The notes under the pieces: generated by a model
Told to the model about the DNA's origin: nothing
Seen by the model: the letters and a program-made list of their open reading frames with translations, nothing else
Database searches by the model: none
Shown here: positions 24,622 to 49,900 of the stretch, in pieces
How positions within the stretch are numbered: position 1 is the first letter of the stretch
Layout of the letters: every line of letters starts with the position of its first letter
Made by a program: the position numbers and the translations under genes
Assembly (NCBI GenBank): GCA_914767715.1
Contig: OU612070.1
Coordinates: 27,456,025-27,516,024, forward strand
Reading direction: 5' to 3'
DNA: 60,000 nt
Source of the DNA: Membranipora membranacea
Lineage: Eukaryota > Bryozoa > Gymnolaemata > Cheilostomatida > Membraniporidae

Positions 24622-26184
24622 ACTACCCAAAAGTGAAAACTTCCTCACGTGGCCAAGAAAAGATTACCTTGAAATAATATTTTCATATTCAATTACAAAC
24701 ATGTGTTGTAAAGAGTAAAGATAAAATTATCAAAAATGAATTTCAAATTTGTAAAAATATCTATGATAAGTTTTTAAGTTTTACTCAACTATCCTCAGCC
24801 CACTTCCGGTTTGTATCAATAAATTTTTTTTTGGATTGGTGGCTACTTGGCATCAAATGCTTATGTTAGATTCAGCTCTAATAACAGCATCACCTTGCTC
24901 CTTTGTCCACTTTGCAGGTGAAGATGTTGATGAAGCTGTGAAGAATTGAATGATAATCCCATTGGAGTATCCATTGTACAGGTAGATATTAGTGCTCATT
25001 ATTGTACTAACTATTACTAAGGACTGGTCCCTCTGGAGCAAAATATTATAATAATAATGTTATCACAGTTGATGTATATCAATATATACGAGACTGAATA
25101 TAACCTGTACAGTGTAGGCAGGGAGATTTATCCCTGCTGTAGGGGAAATATCTAATATAAAATAATAGATATATTGTATAATGTTATTCCTGTATATGCC
25201 TATAGTTACATACTCTTGATTTACAAACGAATTACTTACTGACAATCTATCTTATAATTCTAATTGGTTAGTTGTTTCATGTATGTGTATACTGTATAAC
25301 TATAAATATTAGGCCTATGTGATAAATGTATGTATGTCTCACATAAACGCCTAATAATAGTAACAATTTAGATTAAGTAAGAAATGGGCCTAACTAATGT
25401 GGTGTATGGTGTGTTGCGTTTGATCTGTTTGCTTTTGTGAAATGTGTCTGATCTTTCAAATAGACGGTGAACTTCATTTCCCGTCGCTGACAGTCACTTC
25501 TGATATGGGACTTGGAATACTAGATTCCATCAAGTAGTTAGGCATTCCATATGCAGTAGAAATTCCCCTCATTGAGAAAGTAGCCAGTTATTTTTGCAGT
25601 CGCGGGTGCATGGCTCAGCTTGAGTATAATACTATATGTCAGCGCCTGTACCCGAGAATGGATTTAAGACCTGTCAGTAAAGTGGTGGGCAATAGACTGT
25701 TCGTTTTAGAAAATTATTGGATCTTGGGTCACAGTCACTGTGTTTTTGTATAGCAGTATCCAGTATATGCAATGAATGAATCCAAGATCTTGAAAGTTAA
25801 CTTAAATTCTATTGAATTTGCGTTCCTCGGCCGAAAGGATGCTGCTTCTATGCGATAATTCTGTTTTGTTTATTGTTGTTCACAAATATTGAAATCAACT
25901 CATCGAGACTCAGCTGAGGTGATAACGACCCTTGACTGAAGCAAAACTTGTTGCGCACTTATCATGTTCAGACCAAGCATTGAGACCTCAAGCATTCATT
26001 TTAACTAGTTGTCTTTGTGTTTTAGGTGCTGATATAAGGACAAAACCACACTAAGGACGAGGTAGCTGTTAAACATTTTATAGTCAAGGCACAGAGCAAG
26101 CCTACTTACTTGAAAGCTCTTCGCTGTCGTCAGTCAACTGGTTCAGACTCAACACAATAATTCCCTTGTCTTCCCTGAGTCAAA
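24622..26184. other. Divergent promoter region, eIF5 leader and KLC
   Basis: This lies between the farthest eIF5 leader exon (-) and the KLC start (+). The last 160 bp before the KLC ATG look like 5' UTR. No TATA box or other named site can be supported. It is AT-rich with no ORF of interest. Confidence 0.4.
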
Positions 26185-39831
<13,647 letters not shown>

Positions 39832-41072
39832 GCCGATAACACGCTGACTCTCGTATGTAGGAGGTAGTGAACTGTCAGGGGAGATGAGTATGAAGATATC
39901 GTCCGCCGAGCGCTGACCAAAGGATACCCTATGCGGATTTTGACAGATTAGTCATATGATTTTCCAGGCTTCTGAGTATATATAACATATCAAATGATTG
40001 TATTTATTAACAGAAAATCGTAGTTGCCCACCATATCTTGATGAGTTTTTTATTGTCCGGTGTAGTCTGGGGAGAGGTGTTATTTATTTAGGTTAATTCA
40101 GTATTTACATATCCTCTTTCGTGTGCGCAAAGTCACACCACTTCTATAAATTTGATTATTAATGATTACTGAATTCCAGCAAAACAATATTGATAACCTA
40201 CTGTATTTTCTTCCAGGTCACCTCAAAAAGCTCTCTATGTTTACGGTTATGGCCTAAGAGTATCAGTTTAGTATTATGATATGGTATGCTGTTTTACCTT
40301 GGCCGTAGAACCTAGGCCAGCCGTAGAACCTAGGCCAGCCGTAGAACCTAGGCCAGCCGTAGAACCTAGGCTGTTATATTGATTATGGCAGGCCGTCATA
40401 TAGACTTTGACAGGTGGCACATTCAAAGAGATACCAGTACTGTGGTACTTAGACAGGCCATTTTTTAACTTCTTTGGATTTTTCTGCTGGACAGTTTTTT
40501 ACTCATTTTATGTCCTGTTGAAATATTGTCATCCAGTTTTTGCTCTTGTATTATTTATTGAACAGTATTGAACTAATTAAATAACAAGAACCTTAAAATA
40601 TCCGACAATCAGGCTCTCTGACTTTATTGTAACTACTTGCCGAAGTTTGTACAACTGCGTAAGGCACATGATACTTCCATATTGCCTCCAGATATCCTGC
40701 AGGGTGTCAAAGCTATTTTTGCCTATTTGAAAGATGCAAGCAGCGAACCAATCCTCACTCAAAGAACTTTTCTACTTTAAACTAGAGGGGGGGTTGTTAG
40801 GACTCCTGCCCATCCCAACAAGCGAGCTTGCTGACTCACATACAGATTACAGTCTATCTGTGACGCAAGGTTGCACCAAAAGAGTCTCATATTACTTGTC
40901 CCCACCCAACTCAAAGTGTTCTGACAATAGCTCTTTTTTTTAAATCTAATTGAAAGCATTCAATGCCACTGCTTGTGTAATCTTTGTTAATAAGGGTATA
41001 AATTTGTCTGCTTAGAAATCCCTCAATCATTGAGACAGTAAGTTTGAAGACGCAGCTCAGAGAATTTTGGAA
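39832..41072. other. Intergenic stretch, KLC to EGF-like gene
   Basis: This holds the KLC 3' UTR and the upstream region of the EGF-like gene, with an 18-bp tandem repeat (GTAGAACCTAGGCCAGCC, about four copies) at 40302-40371. No exon was recognised. Confidence 0.5.
40302..40371. repeat. 18-bp tandem repeat
   Basis: Four near-identical copies of GTAGAACCTAGGCCAGCC, 0.5 kb beyond the KLC stop codon and possibly within its 3' UTR. Confidence 0.9.
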
Positions 41073-43338
41073 ATGGCGACCGAGTGGATTTTTGTGGTAA
41101 GGAGTTAAATACTGTCACTATCTTGATTGTCGACCTCCACATTGTTGTTTTGTGTATCCATCCTGTCTGTCTATGTAATATAATAGTTGTAAGTTTTTGC
41201 TGCAATTTACAGAATGGAGAGAGATTTTCGGTAGAGATTGTTCTTTTGGTACTTGATAAATCTTGGTTGCTAAATCATTTCACTCTCGTAACAATACCCT
41301 CCTAATTCCTTATTTATGATAATAATACTTTTACCTAAAAATCACGGACAGATTGACCTGAACATTGCCATATTCCCTTCTGTTGTAGGTGGCTGTGTTC
41401 AGCTATGCTTGTCTCTTAGGACTTACTGAAGGGAAGATCAGGCAGCCACGAGATAGGATAACAAACGACCCAGAGAATTGTGTAAATTACGAATATGTGA
41501 ATATTCAACCAGAGAAGACATGTAATTATTACTCAAATTTTATCTCCCTGTTATTCATCTCCTATCATCAGTTTGGATACTTGTGTTTGATAGACTATTG
41601 GTGTGTAAAACCAATAAAAGACAAATATAAAAGAGGAAGCTAGTAAAACTTTGTTGGTTCATGTGTATTTGAACAAGGTGAGTCGTTTTTTCCATGATGG
41701 TGCCAAGAAATTTTTACAAGATCCAATTTTTATTTTACAAGAGCTCACCAATTTTTTTTAATACCACAGGGTATTTCAACAGTGGAATACAAACAAATCT
41801 GTAATCTGTAAGTTTTGGTATTTTTTTCATTATCATGAATTTCTTTTAATTTTAGATGGCGTGCTGAACGGTTTCTGCTGTTTTGATTATGAGAAAGGGA
41901 CTAAAGGTTGTGAGAAGCACAAAGTTATCGAGCCAGGCTGTGAACAAGATGACAGCGGTAAAACTATATCGTGCTGCTGGACTAAGTCTCACAAAAAGAT
42001 GTGCTTGTATGAGAAACAATTCTGTAAGTCAATCAAAATTTATTTACATGAAAAAATGTTCTATCTCTATTACCAAACAAAAGGGTGCAGAAAATAAGAC
42101 AGTCAACTCCCGTCTCAGCCTAAACATATGCTGTTGGTGAAAAACATATTACAGCGTTTTATTTGCATAATCTATTCGAATTCTCAACATTTGACTGCTA
42201 CCTGCGTACGATTATTCAGTATAATAATGCATGAACGTACTGAGCCAAAGTAACACTTCTAGGACTATACGTTTGATTTCCTCCTCCCACTGGTCAGCAT
42301 ATATGTTCGTATTACAGTAAATGACACATGTACCACTGCTCTGAATGACTGTCCCGCGAATAGATCAGAATGTATCAACTTCTACACAGAAGGAGAATTT
42401 CTCTGTCAATGTAAAGAAGGATACTATGATGTGAATGGTGATGGCAGGAATTGTAGCCGTAAGTTATCATACTTTAGAGTAGTCTGATCCTCCATACTTT
42501 TGCCCGACGCCCCCCCCCCCCCTCCCCCGAAGAGGGAAAACATTAGAGCACACCTAGTGTTTATATATACTTTGTTACCTATTCTTATGTCTATTCTCTA
42601 TATATTAACTCCTAACCATGTTCATAACTTGATCTGCCTCCTTTTTTTTACCCCTGTCCCTGAACCCTGACCCCTGACCCTGACCTCTAAATGAGAATCT
42701 TGTTTGTATGTTGGAATTTGCCTCCAGCTTCAGGCAATCCAAATGTCAAATATAAAGGGGCTATGTCTATCAATGCATATATTGCCCTGCCTCCTCTCGT
42801 TTTTTTTCTATGGCGTCTCATTTATACAGGTATTATTGTAAGTGTGGCCTTATAATATATAACTTATTTTATGCAACCAAATCTTCGCGTTCTATTTTAT
42901 TGCGAGAATAATATGAATAAAATATTCTTATTCTCATTGTCTTTCCTGCTCTGAGGCAGTGTGATATTAGCAATAAAGATAAAAAATCAGTACCGCTGAG
43001 ACAAAATATTTGAACCACGCTGTCATATTTTTATTTTAGTGGACTTGTGCTCAAATCCAGACAATATTAGATGTAATGAGAACTCTGTCTGTGTGAATCG
43101 TCCTGGTGATTCGTATCAGTGCAACTGTCTCACTGGTTATGTCTACGCTCCTGGCACCTACAACCTCAGCTGTGTCTTACCAACAACCACCACCACGACC
43201 CAAACAACCTCTCCTACTGTAACGGGAGCTACGTCTGCTGCTACAACCGGAGCTACGTCTGCTACTACAACCGGAGCTACGTCTGCTACTACAACCGGAG
43301 CTACATCCGCTACTACAACCGTCGATACTAATAGTTAA
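41073..43338 (+). CDS. Small secreted EGF-like protein with Thr-rich repeats
   Basis: Five exons: 41073-41096, 41389-41521, 41856-42023, 42318-42458, 43040-43338. The last four are joined by phase-1 introns, as usual for EGF modules. The total is 765 nt (254 residues). A signal peptide spans the first junction (MATEWIFV, then VAVFSYACLLGLTEG). A Cys-rich segment follows with CCFDYEKGTKGC and CCWTKSHKKMC. Then come two EGF-like modules: one around CPANRSECINFYTEG...CQCKEGYYDVNGDG, one around CNENSVCVNRPGDSYQCNC, which has the calcium-binding EGF look. The C-terminus is Thr-rich with four GATSATTT-type 24-nt repeats. It is probably an extracellular matrix or mucin-like protein. A possible extra 3' exon near 43501 would give a hydrophobic end; see findings. 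Confidence 0.82.
43221..43320 (+). repeat. 24-nt coding minisatellite
   Basis: About four copies of GGAGCTACGTCTGCTACTAC plus AACC encode GATSATTT units, a likely O-glycosylated stalk that can vary in copy number. Confidence 0.85.
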
Positions 43339-43981
43339 TCACAGGAATCCATTTCAGATAAAAGAGTAACCCATATACCCCTTTGATAGTTGACTTTCTT
43401 CTTAGATGTTTTGTTTTATTAATCATACAAAGGTGTGCCGAGTTAACAACTTGCCGCCTCACCTGTAGTCCTTTTATAATTCTTGTCATTCCACACTTTT
43501 AGCAGCAACTGCTACTGTGTTGATCTCAATCTTCTTTTTGAAAAATAAAGTTTGTCAAAAAATACAGACACATTATTTTGCATTATTAGGCTTCAAATGT
43601 TGGCCATGAGCGGGTAACCCCCTTATAACCTGATTTTCTGGGGGAACAGCGGGTTTGGAAAGAAGTTTACTTATTGGAAAATGATGAAGTCATAACGTTT
43701 GAAATCGAGGCAAATCACAGCCATTATCAATACGGCATTGTATATGAATTTAACTGCTCGATAAAATAAATGCAGACTTGTCTCCTACAATAACTTATCT
43801 TATCACAACTAGTTTATCAATTCAATTGTCCAGTAATAGAATCACAACATTGTTGGTAGAGTTGGATTGTCGAACCTCCCAAGCATAATTATGTTTCACT
43901 TCCATGTTGACTCACACACTGTACTAACTGTGAACACATAACAGACACTCAGAGCTGAGGAGATCTCCACTTATTATTACC
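43339..43981. other. Short intergenic stretch with EGF-gene poly(A) signal
   Basis: AATAAA at 43544-43549 follows the EGF-like gene. No other exon is supported except the possible alternative last exon at about 43501. The next gene begins at 43982. Confidence 0.5.
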
Positions 43982-46900
43982 ATGTTGATGGAGGTTTGGG
44001 TCGAGGCCGTGGCAGCCACAGGTAGTCTGGTTCTCTTGATGCTCGCTGGATGCCTACTCGGGGTAAATAATAAATACTATTGTTAAAATACCCACTTCTT
44101 TTTATGTATTATCGTTATCGTTGCTTTGCTTATGCTCGATGTATCAAACACTGGTACTCACAAGTCCCACATAGACCTATAATTACTAAATCTATGTGCT
44201 CGCCTAACTGCACTGAAACAATGAGGGATGAAGGAACTTTGTATAGAATGTTAATCCTTGGATTGAATGGGGTGGCAGACATTTCGCCAATGTACATTTT
44301 GCCAATGCTATGTTTTGCCAATTACATTTCGCCAATCATACATTGCCAAAGACATTTCGCCAATTTTATTTTGCCAAAGACATTTCGCCAAAGATGTTTT
44401 GCCAATTTTATTTTGCCAATCACATTTCGCCAAAGATGTTTTGCCAATTTTATTTTGCCAATCACATTTCGCCAAAGATGTTTTGCCAATCTCATTTTGC
44501 CAATCTCATTTTGCCAAAGATATTTTGCCAATCTCATTTTGCCGATCATAAATTGCCAATAACATTTCGTCAACCCAATTGCCAATTAAGGCGTAGAAAC
44601 ATTCATTCCATAAATGCTTCATGATGATGGTAAGGAATGCGTACCGGGTCAACTGTCGGTATGGGACGACTCCAATTGTTTTTGAGCACGCGCAATCAGC
44701 ACTTATTGACTGTTCCCTCTTCATGGTTCTGGTTTTACTATCCTGATCCCTTTTTGCTGTGACCGTTACAATTACCGATATCAGCACCCGTATTTTTTCC
44801 AAAAAATTCCGATTTCAGATTAGATTGTCGACCGCAAAACTGGATTTGTATTTGCTGTGATCTAAAGTTTAATGACAGATAGTAAGCAATATAGTTTGGT
44901 ATTAGACACCATATCTCAGGGGTGCCCAACCTATGGCTCATGAGCCATCTCGGCTTTTTGGGTGGCTCATTTTAATATTTGCAAATTTCACGCGCTTTTC
45001 GGCGTGAATTTCATGCATTCAATTCATGCATGTACAATGTACATTAAATGTATGTATAGTGTATACAAGTTCATTGTACTGGGTGCCTGCATTGTACATA
45101 TGTGTGTAGAATTGTCTTCTTGCAGACTTGCCAACCTAAATTTTCCAAAATTCTTATAAAAATTTGCAAAATGCTTAAAATGCTTACAAAACTCCAGGGC
45201 GCCTCATATGACCAGAAATTGCCTCAAAGAATGTTTGCGCTACGCGCATAATCTCACACAATGACTATGCTTTGCTTTGGTATTTTTGCCAGCGCTTATA
45301 CATGAATGAATATGATACATATATATCACTGACTGTTTCCATGTTGTCTACACGTGACGCAACGAGGTCAGCTCATTTGGTTTGATTGATTTTTTAAATG
45401 GCTCATGTGAGAGAAAAGGTTGGGCACCCCTGCCATATCTATTCAGGGCGGGGGGGGGGGGGGAGAGACTATGAACGTTTATTCTGCTGTTCAGTCATAC
45501 ATTAATTAAGCACCTACATGAATAATTATAATAATATGTTATAAGCACACACTGATATGATATAGTATAATATAATATAATATAATATAATATAATATAA
45601 TGTGAATGGTTGAACATCAGAGGTCTATAATATATGAAAAGAAATATCTTTCCTATTCACATCCATCCTTGACTGTTGCCGGTTAGTTCATGCAATTCTT
45701 GCTGAGATTGTCCATCCAAAGAGTTCGAGCTTAAAACATTTGCAGGCATAGGTTAAGGCAAAATGGTTGCCGAATGTTGCACCTGGAAAACATCAGCAAC
45801 ATGAAGGTGCTGGCTATCTATGCATTGTGGTACTGATATAATCACCAATATTAATTTACCAATAATTTTATGATAATAATAATCTCTACAAATTCATAAT
45901 ATACGTATAAATCTCAAAAAGGAAATTTTTTTAGTTGATATTCTTTGTTCACATTCTAAACATTCTACCTTTTCCTTGGTGATGAAATTTTGGCCATAGG
46001 TGTTTTTTCTGCGGTTGGTCTTGTACAATGGTGGATTTCAACAGGTTTACACTGCAAGATTTATTATCTGCGCTACTGGAACGCATAGGTCTTTGCCTCC
46101 ACGCAGGGTAGTAATTGCTACGTACAGCTTTCAATGTGTTGCTGGTTTTGAGTATTTCCTTTCTTTTGCCAATTGAGATCTTAGTCATGTCAGTACTGAG
46201 TGGTTGAGTAAAGTTATTTTGAGATGGACCTGGTTTTCCAGTGATGGTAGTGTAGTAGTAGTTAATTTTGTCGACAAACTGCTGGGGTGAACGCAGCAAT
46301 CCGTCTAAAACATAAAGTGGGATGGTGTCTTTGTCCTTTTGTTTGGATCTAGTGTCTTTACGCCTAGCCACCAGTTAGCAGAACCTGCCTTAAGGCTGTA
46401 TCTTTGTACTATATGATAACTTGTTTGGGATCTGGTAATAAGACAATCAAGGGTTGAGAGTAGATGGGTTTTCCCCTGTTGAAAACTGACAAAAAATGTT
46501 GTTATCTTCTCAACACAACTAGGCAAGGTCGAGTGTAGAACCAATATATATATACTTTTACTGGCAACGAAAGTCATCTCATTAGAATTGTTTTGCACTC
46601 AGTACATATGAATGCAAATGAAACTCAGTGCCAATGAAGAACTCACATTCAAACTTCTTCAGGAATTTTAAATTCTTTTTAAGATTCTTTTACCAAATTT
46701 TTAAAACACGATCTTTTTTAGTTGTCACTTTTTATATGACGAGACTTTTAAAGGTTTAACACTCATTGTGAAAATCAATAGTCAGATTAAAGATAATAAT
46801 TGTAATGGAGCACCTGTGTGACAGTTTTAATAACAGTAAAACTACGCAAGGAATATTTTTTAGATTTCAGCAAGGCTTTGACACCATCAACCATGATATT

Positions 46901-49900
46901 TTAATTAAAAGATTGCCTTTTTATAATTTTATAAATGATGTATGTAATTTGCTGAAATCTTATTTAGAAAACGGAAAGCAATTCGTCAAGATCAACGATC
47001 ATTTCAGTATACAATAAAATAGGTCGATATAGGAGTCCGGATCAGGGATCCGTATTAGGTCCAATTTTATATTTAATATTAATTAATGATTTGGTTATAC
47101 CCGCGCCAATGTTTAAATATATTCTCTTTGCCGACGACACAAATATATCTTCCAATGATCACAAAATTAAAAAAAAGCTCATAAAATTGAACGATGGTGC
47201 TTGAGTAATGAATTGATTTTAAACTATACAAAAACAAAAACAAACAAATTTTAGATCCTGAACAGTACCATATAAAACTTGGTAATCAGGTTTTAAAGAC
47301 AAAAAAATAGCACATCATTTCTCGGCATTCACCTTGATGAGAGCATAGTTTTGAAATCAAATACGTTTTTCGGAAATTGACACCTATTGTCATCTAAATG
47401 ACACCTATTCACTTCAAAAATCCGTCCACATAGCTATGTGACCTCTTTCTTTTCTGTGTATCAAATTGTGCCCATTGAAAATTGTAAATTGTTACTTTTT
47501 AATAATAATTGCGAGTTAGAAATCAAAACCCCGGCCGTAACAGCCATTTGGTGCAAACCTGTTGAATTTATACCATCTGGGGGAGGAGGGGGCGGCTCCT
47601 TTTGCCTTGCGTGAGAGTTTGTGGGGTAAGGGTCGAATCTTGCCAAGTAGGCTGCGTGTCTGGGCTAGCCTTGTGGAAAGTAGGCTTCATTGTCCTGACA
47701 TGGTCGCCTCACTATTCCTGGACTTATCCTACCATGCCGCTGCTTTATTTTATTTCACTATTTTAGTGCATTTAGTTTAAATACAATAAATTGTTGCAGG
47801 AAAAAAATGATAGATTTTCCTTTCCTCTGTAGGCTAGACCTCTGGCCTGCAACCATTGACTTCACACGTTATGTCAATGTTATGTCAACAAATAATCTTT
47901 TAAACAATATTATAGCGTCCTGTTAAAACAGCTTACCTTCAACCTTGGTTGCCACCACGGCCGTCAGTTTATTCAAAATTCATTCTTCCAAACATTATTT
48001 TTCACAGATAACATGATAATATTTTTTCTGTCAATCTACTATTCAATTTTTTTTCTTTTCAAGGCTTATATTGTAAAACATTCTTTGAGAATGAAAATTC
48101 TTCCTATAAAGTATTAAAACAAAAATGTGTGCATTCAACATATTATTGAAATGATTTCAATAGGTTCCTAATTGATGTATGAACAGACAGCACAATAAAC
48201 ATAAAGAGTAATTTCCAGAATATATATGATGCCATTACTAAACTATATGGCTTACCCACTGAATTAAATTCTTCTCATGGAATGGAAGTAGTATCATGAC
48301 ATCATCCAGTTGAAACACTCAACACAGGGACTGCTCTGACATTAATCTGATTGGCTGTCCCTACTGGCATGAAAAATATAGCCTGGGAAATTCACTTGTC
48401 TACAAAACTGCAAACAGTGATAAAACATTCTGCGCATGCTCAGCTCTGGGCATGAGCTGATCTCTGCAAAATTGAGTCTCGGAATTCCGAAGCCATCTGA
48501 TTGGCTACCTGCTCTGGTGACATATTCCCCAAAGCGTGCGGATTTGTTATTAATAGTTATCCTCTCTTGCCATTATTAGTTGATTTTGATTGACAGTTTA
48601 TGCAGGAGATATCCCATTTCCCCTTTCCAAAGTCGCAATCAGAACCCAAACTAAACTCATTGTTCTTGCACATGCGCAAATTCAAGTCACGCATGATGCA
48701 TACTTAGCCTTACGACACCTGCTTTGTGGTAATGATAGCCTAGTTTATCAGTGATCTACATGCCCAGTCAGATCACGAGAGTCAGTATGGTGATAAAATG
48801 CCTTTAACGTCAATGATTTGGGCTTTTCTAAAATGCTACTAGGGACTGGCTATTTTTGCTTGCCCTTTTTTTGGCAAAAGAAAGCTAATGATGCTATTCC
48901 AGATATGGGCTTACCATCTGACATTACACATTTTTGATGATAGCAAATACAAAACCAGATTTGCGGTCAACGATCTAGTCTGAAATCTGAATTTTTTGGA
49001 TAAAATATAGGAGCTGATATCGGTAATGGTAATGGTGACAGCAAAAAGGGATGAGGATAGTAGAACCAGAACCATGAGAAGGGAACAATCAATTGGATTC
49101 GTCCCATCCCGACAGTTGACCCGGTACGCATTCCTTACCATCATCATGAAGCCTTTTTGGAACGAATATTTGTACGCCTCAATTGGCAATTGGCGATGAC
49201 GAAATGTCATTGGCAATTTATGATTGGCAAAATATCTTTGGCAAAATATGATTGGCACAATGAGATTGGCAAAATGTGACTGGCAAAATGAATTTGGCAA
49301 AATGTCTTTGGCAAAATGTGACTGGCAAAATGAGATTGGCAAAATGTATTTGGCAAAATGTGATTGGCAAAATAAGATTGGCAAAACATCTTTGGCGAAA
49401 TGTGATTGGCAAAATAAGATTGGCGAAATGTCTTTGGCGAAATGTGATTGGCGATTTGTGATTGGCAAAACATAGCATTGGCAAAATGTACATTGGCGAA
49501 ATGTAGCGGATTCATTGAATGATCATGGCATTCTAGGAAGACGGCCACCCACAGGCCTTCTGTAATTTTGCAAGTCCAGTGGTAGATGATTTTGTAAGAG
49601 TTAAATCCCACCATACCCCCCCCCCATACACTTCACTACAATCCTCTCTATTTTGGCTCTTCAGTTAGGCAAGGTCGTTCCCAAAATGTTTGTTCAGAAG
49701 ATATATGGCCTTTGGCAGGCAGGCCTTGTCCATCTAGCTGCTTCCCGTCCAACGAAAGTTATCATGAAACAGTATTGATTCAGAGTAGAGTAGACTTAAA
49801 TAATTATTTTTAGTGTTTGTCTCTCTAAGGAGAGACAACATTGCTCTAGAGTCTAGACCCTTCTTAACCCTAGGTGTTAAAACTCTGGAATCAAGTTTAA

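Noticed and set aside
44080-44624. Long overlapping ORFs with repeated ILPISFCQSHFAKD-type peptides
   Set aside because: They are open in several frames on both strands because the TTTTGCCAA repeat lacks stops. No start context or splice support exists.
48911-49614. ORFs of 135 and 185 residues on the minus strand
   Set aside because: Same composition effect in the inverted copy of the TTTTGCCAA element.
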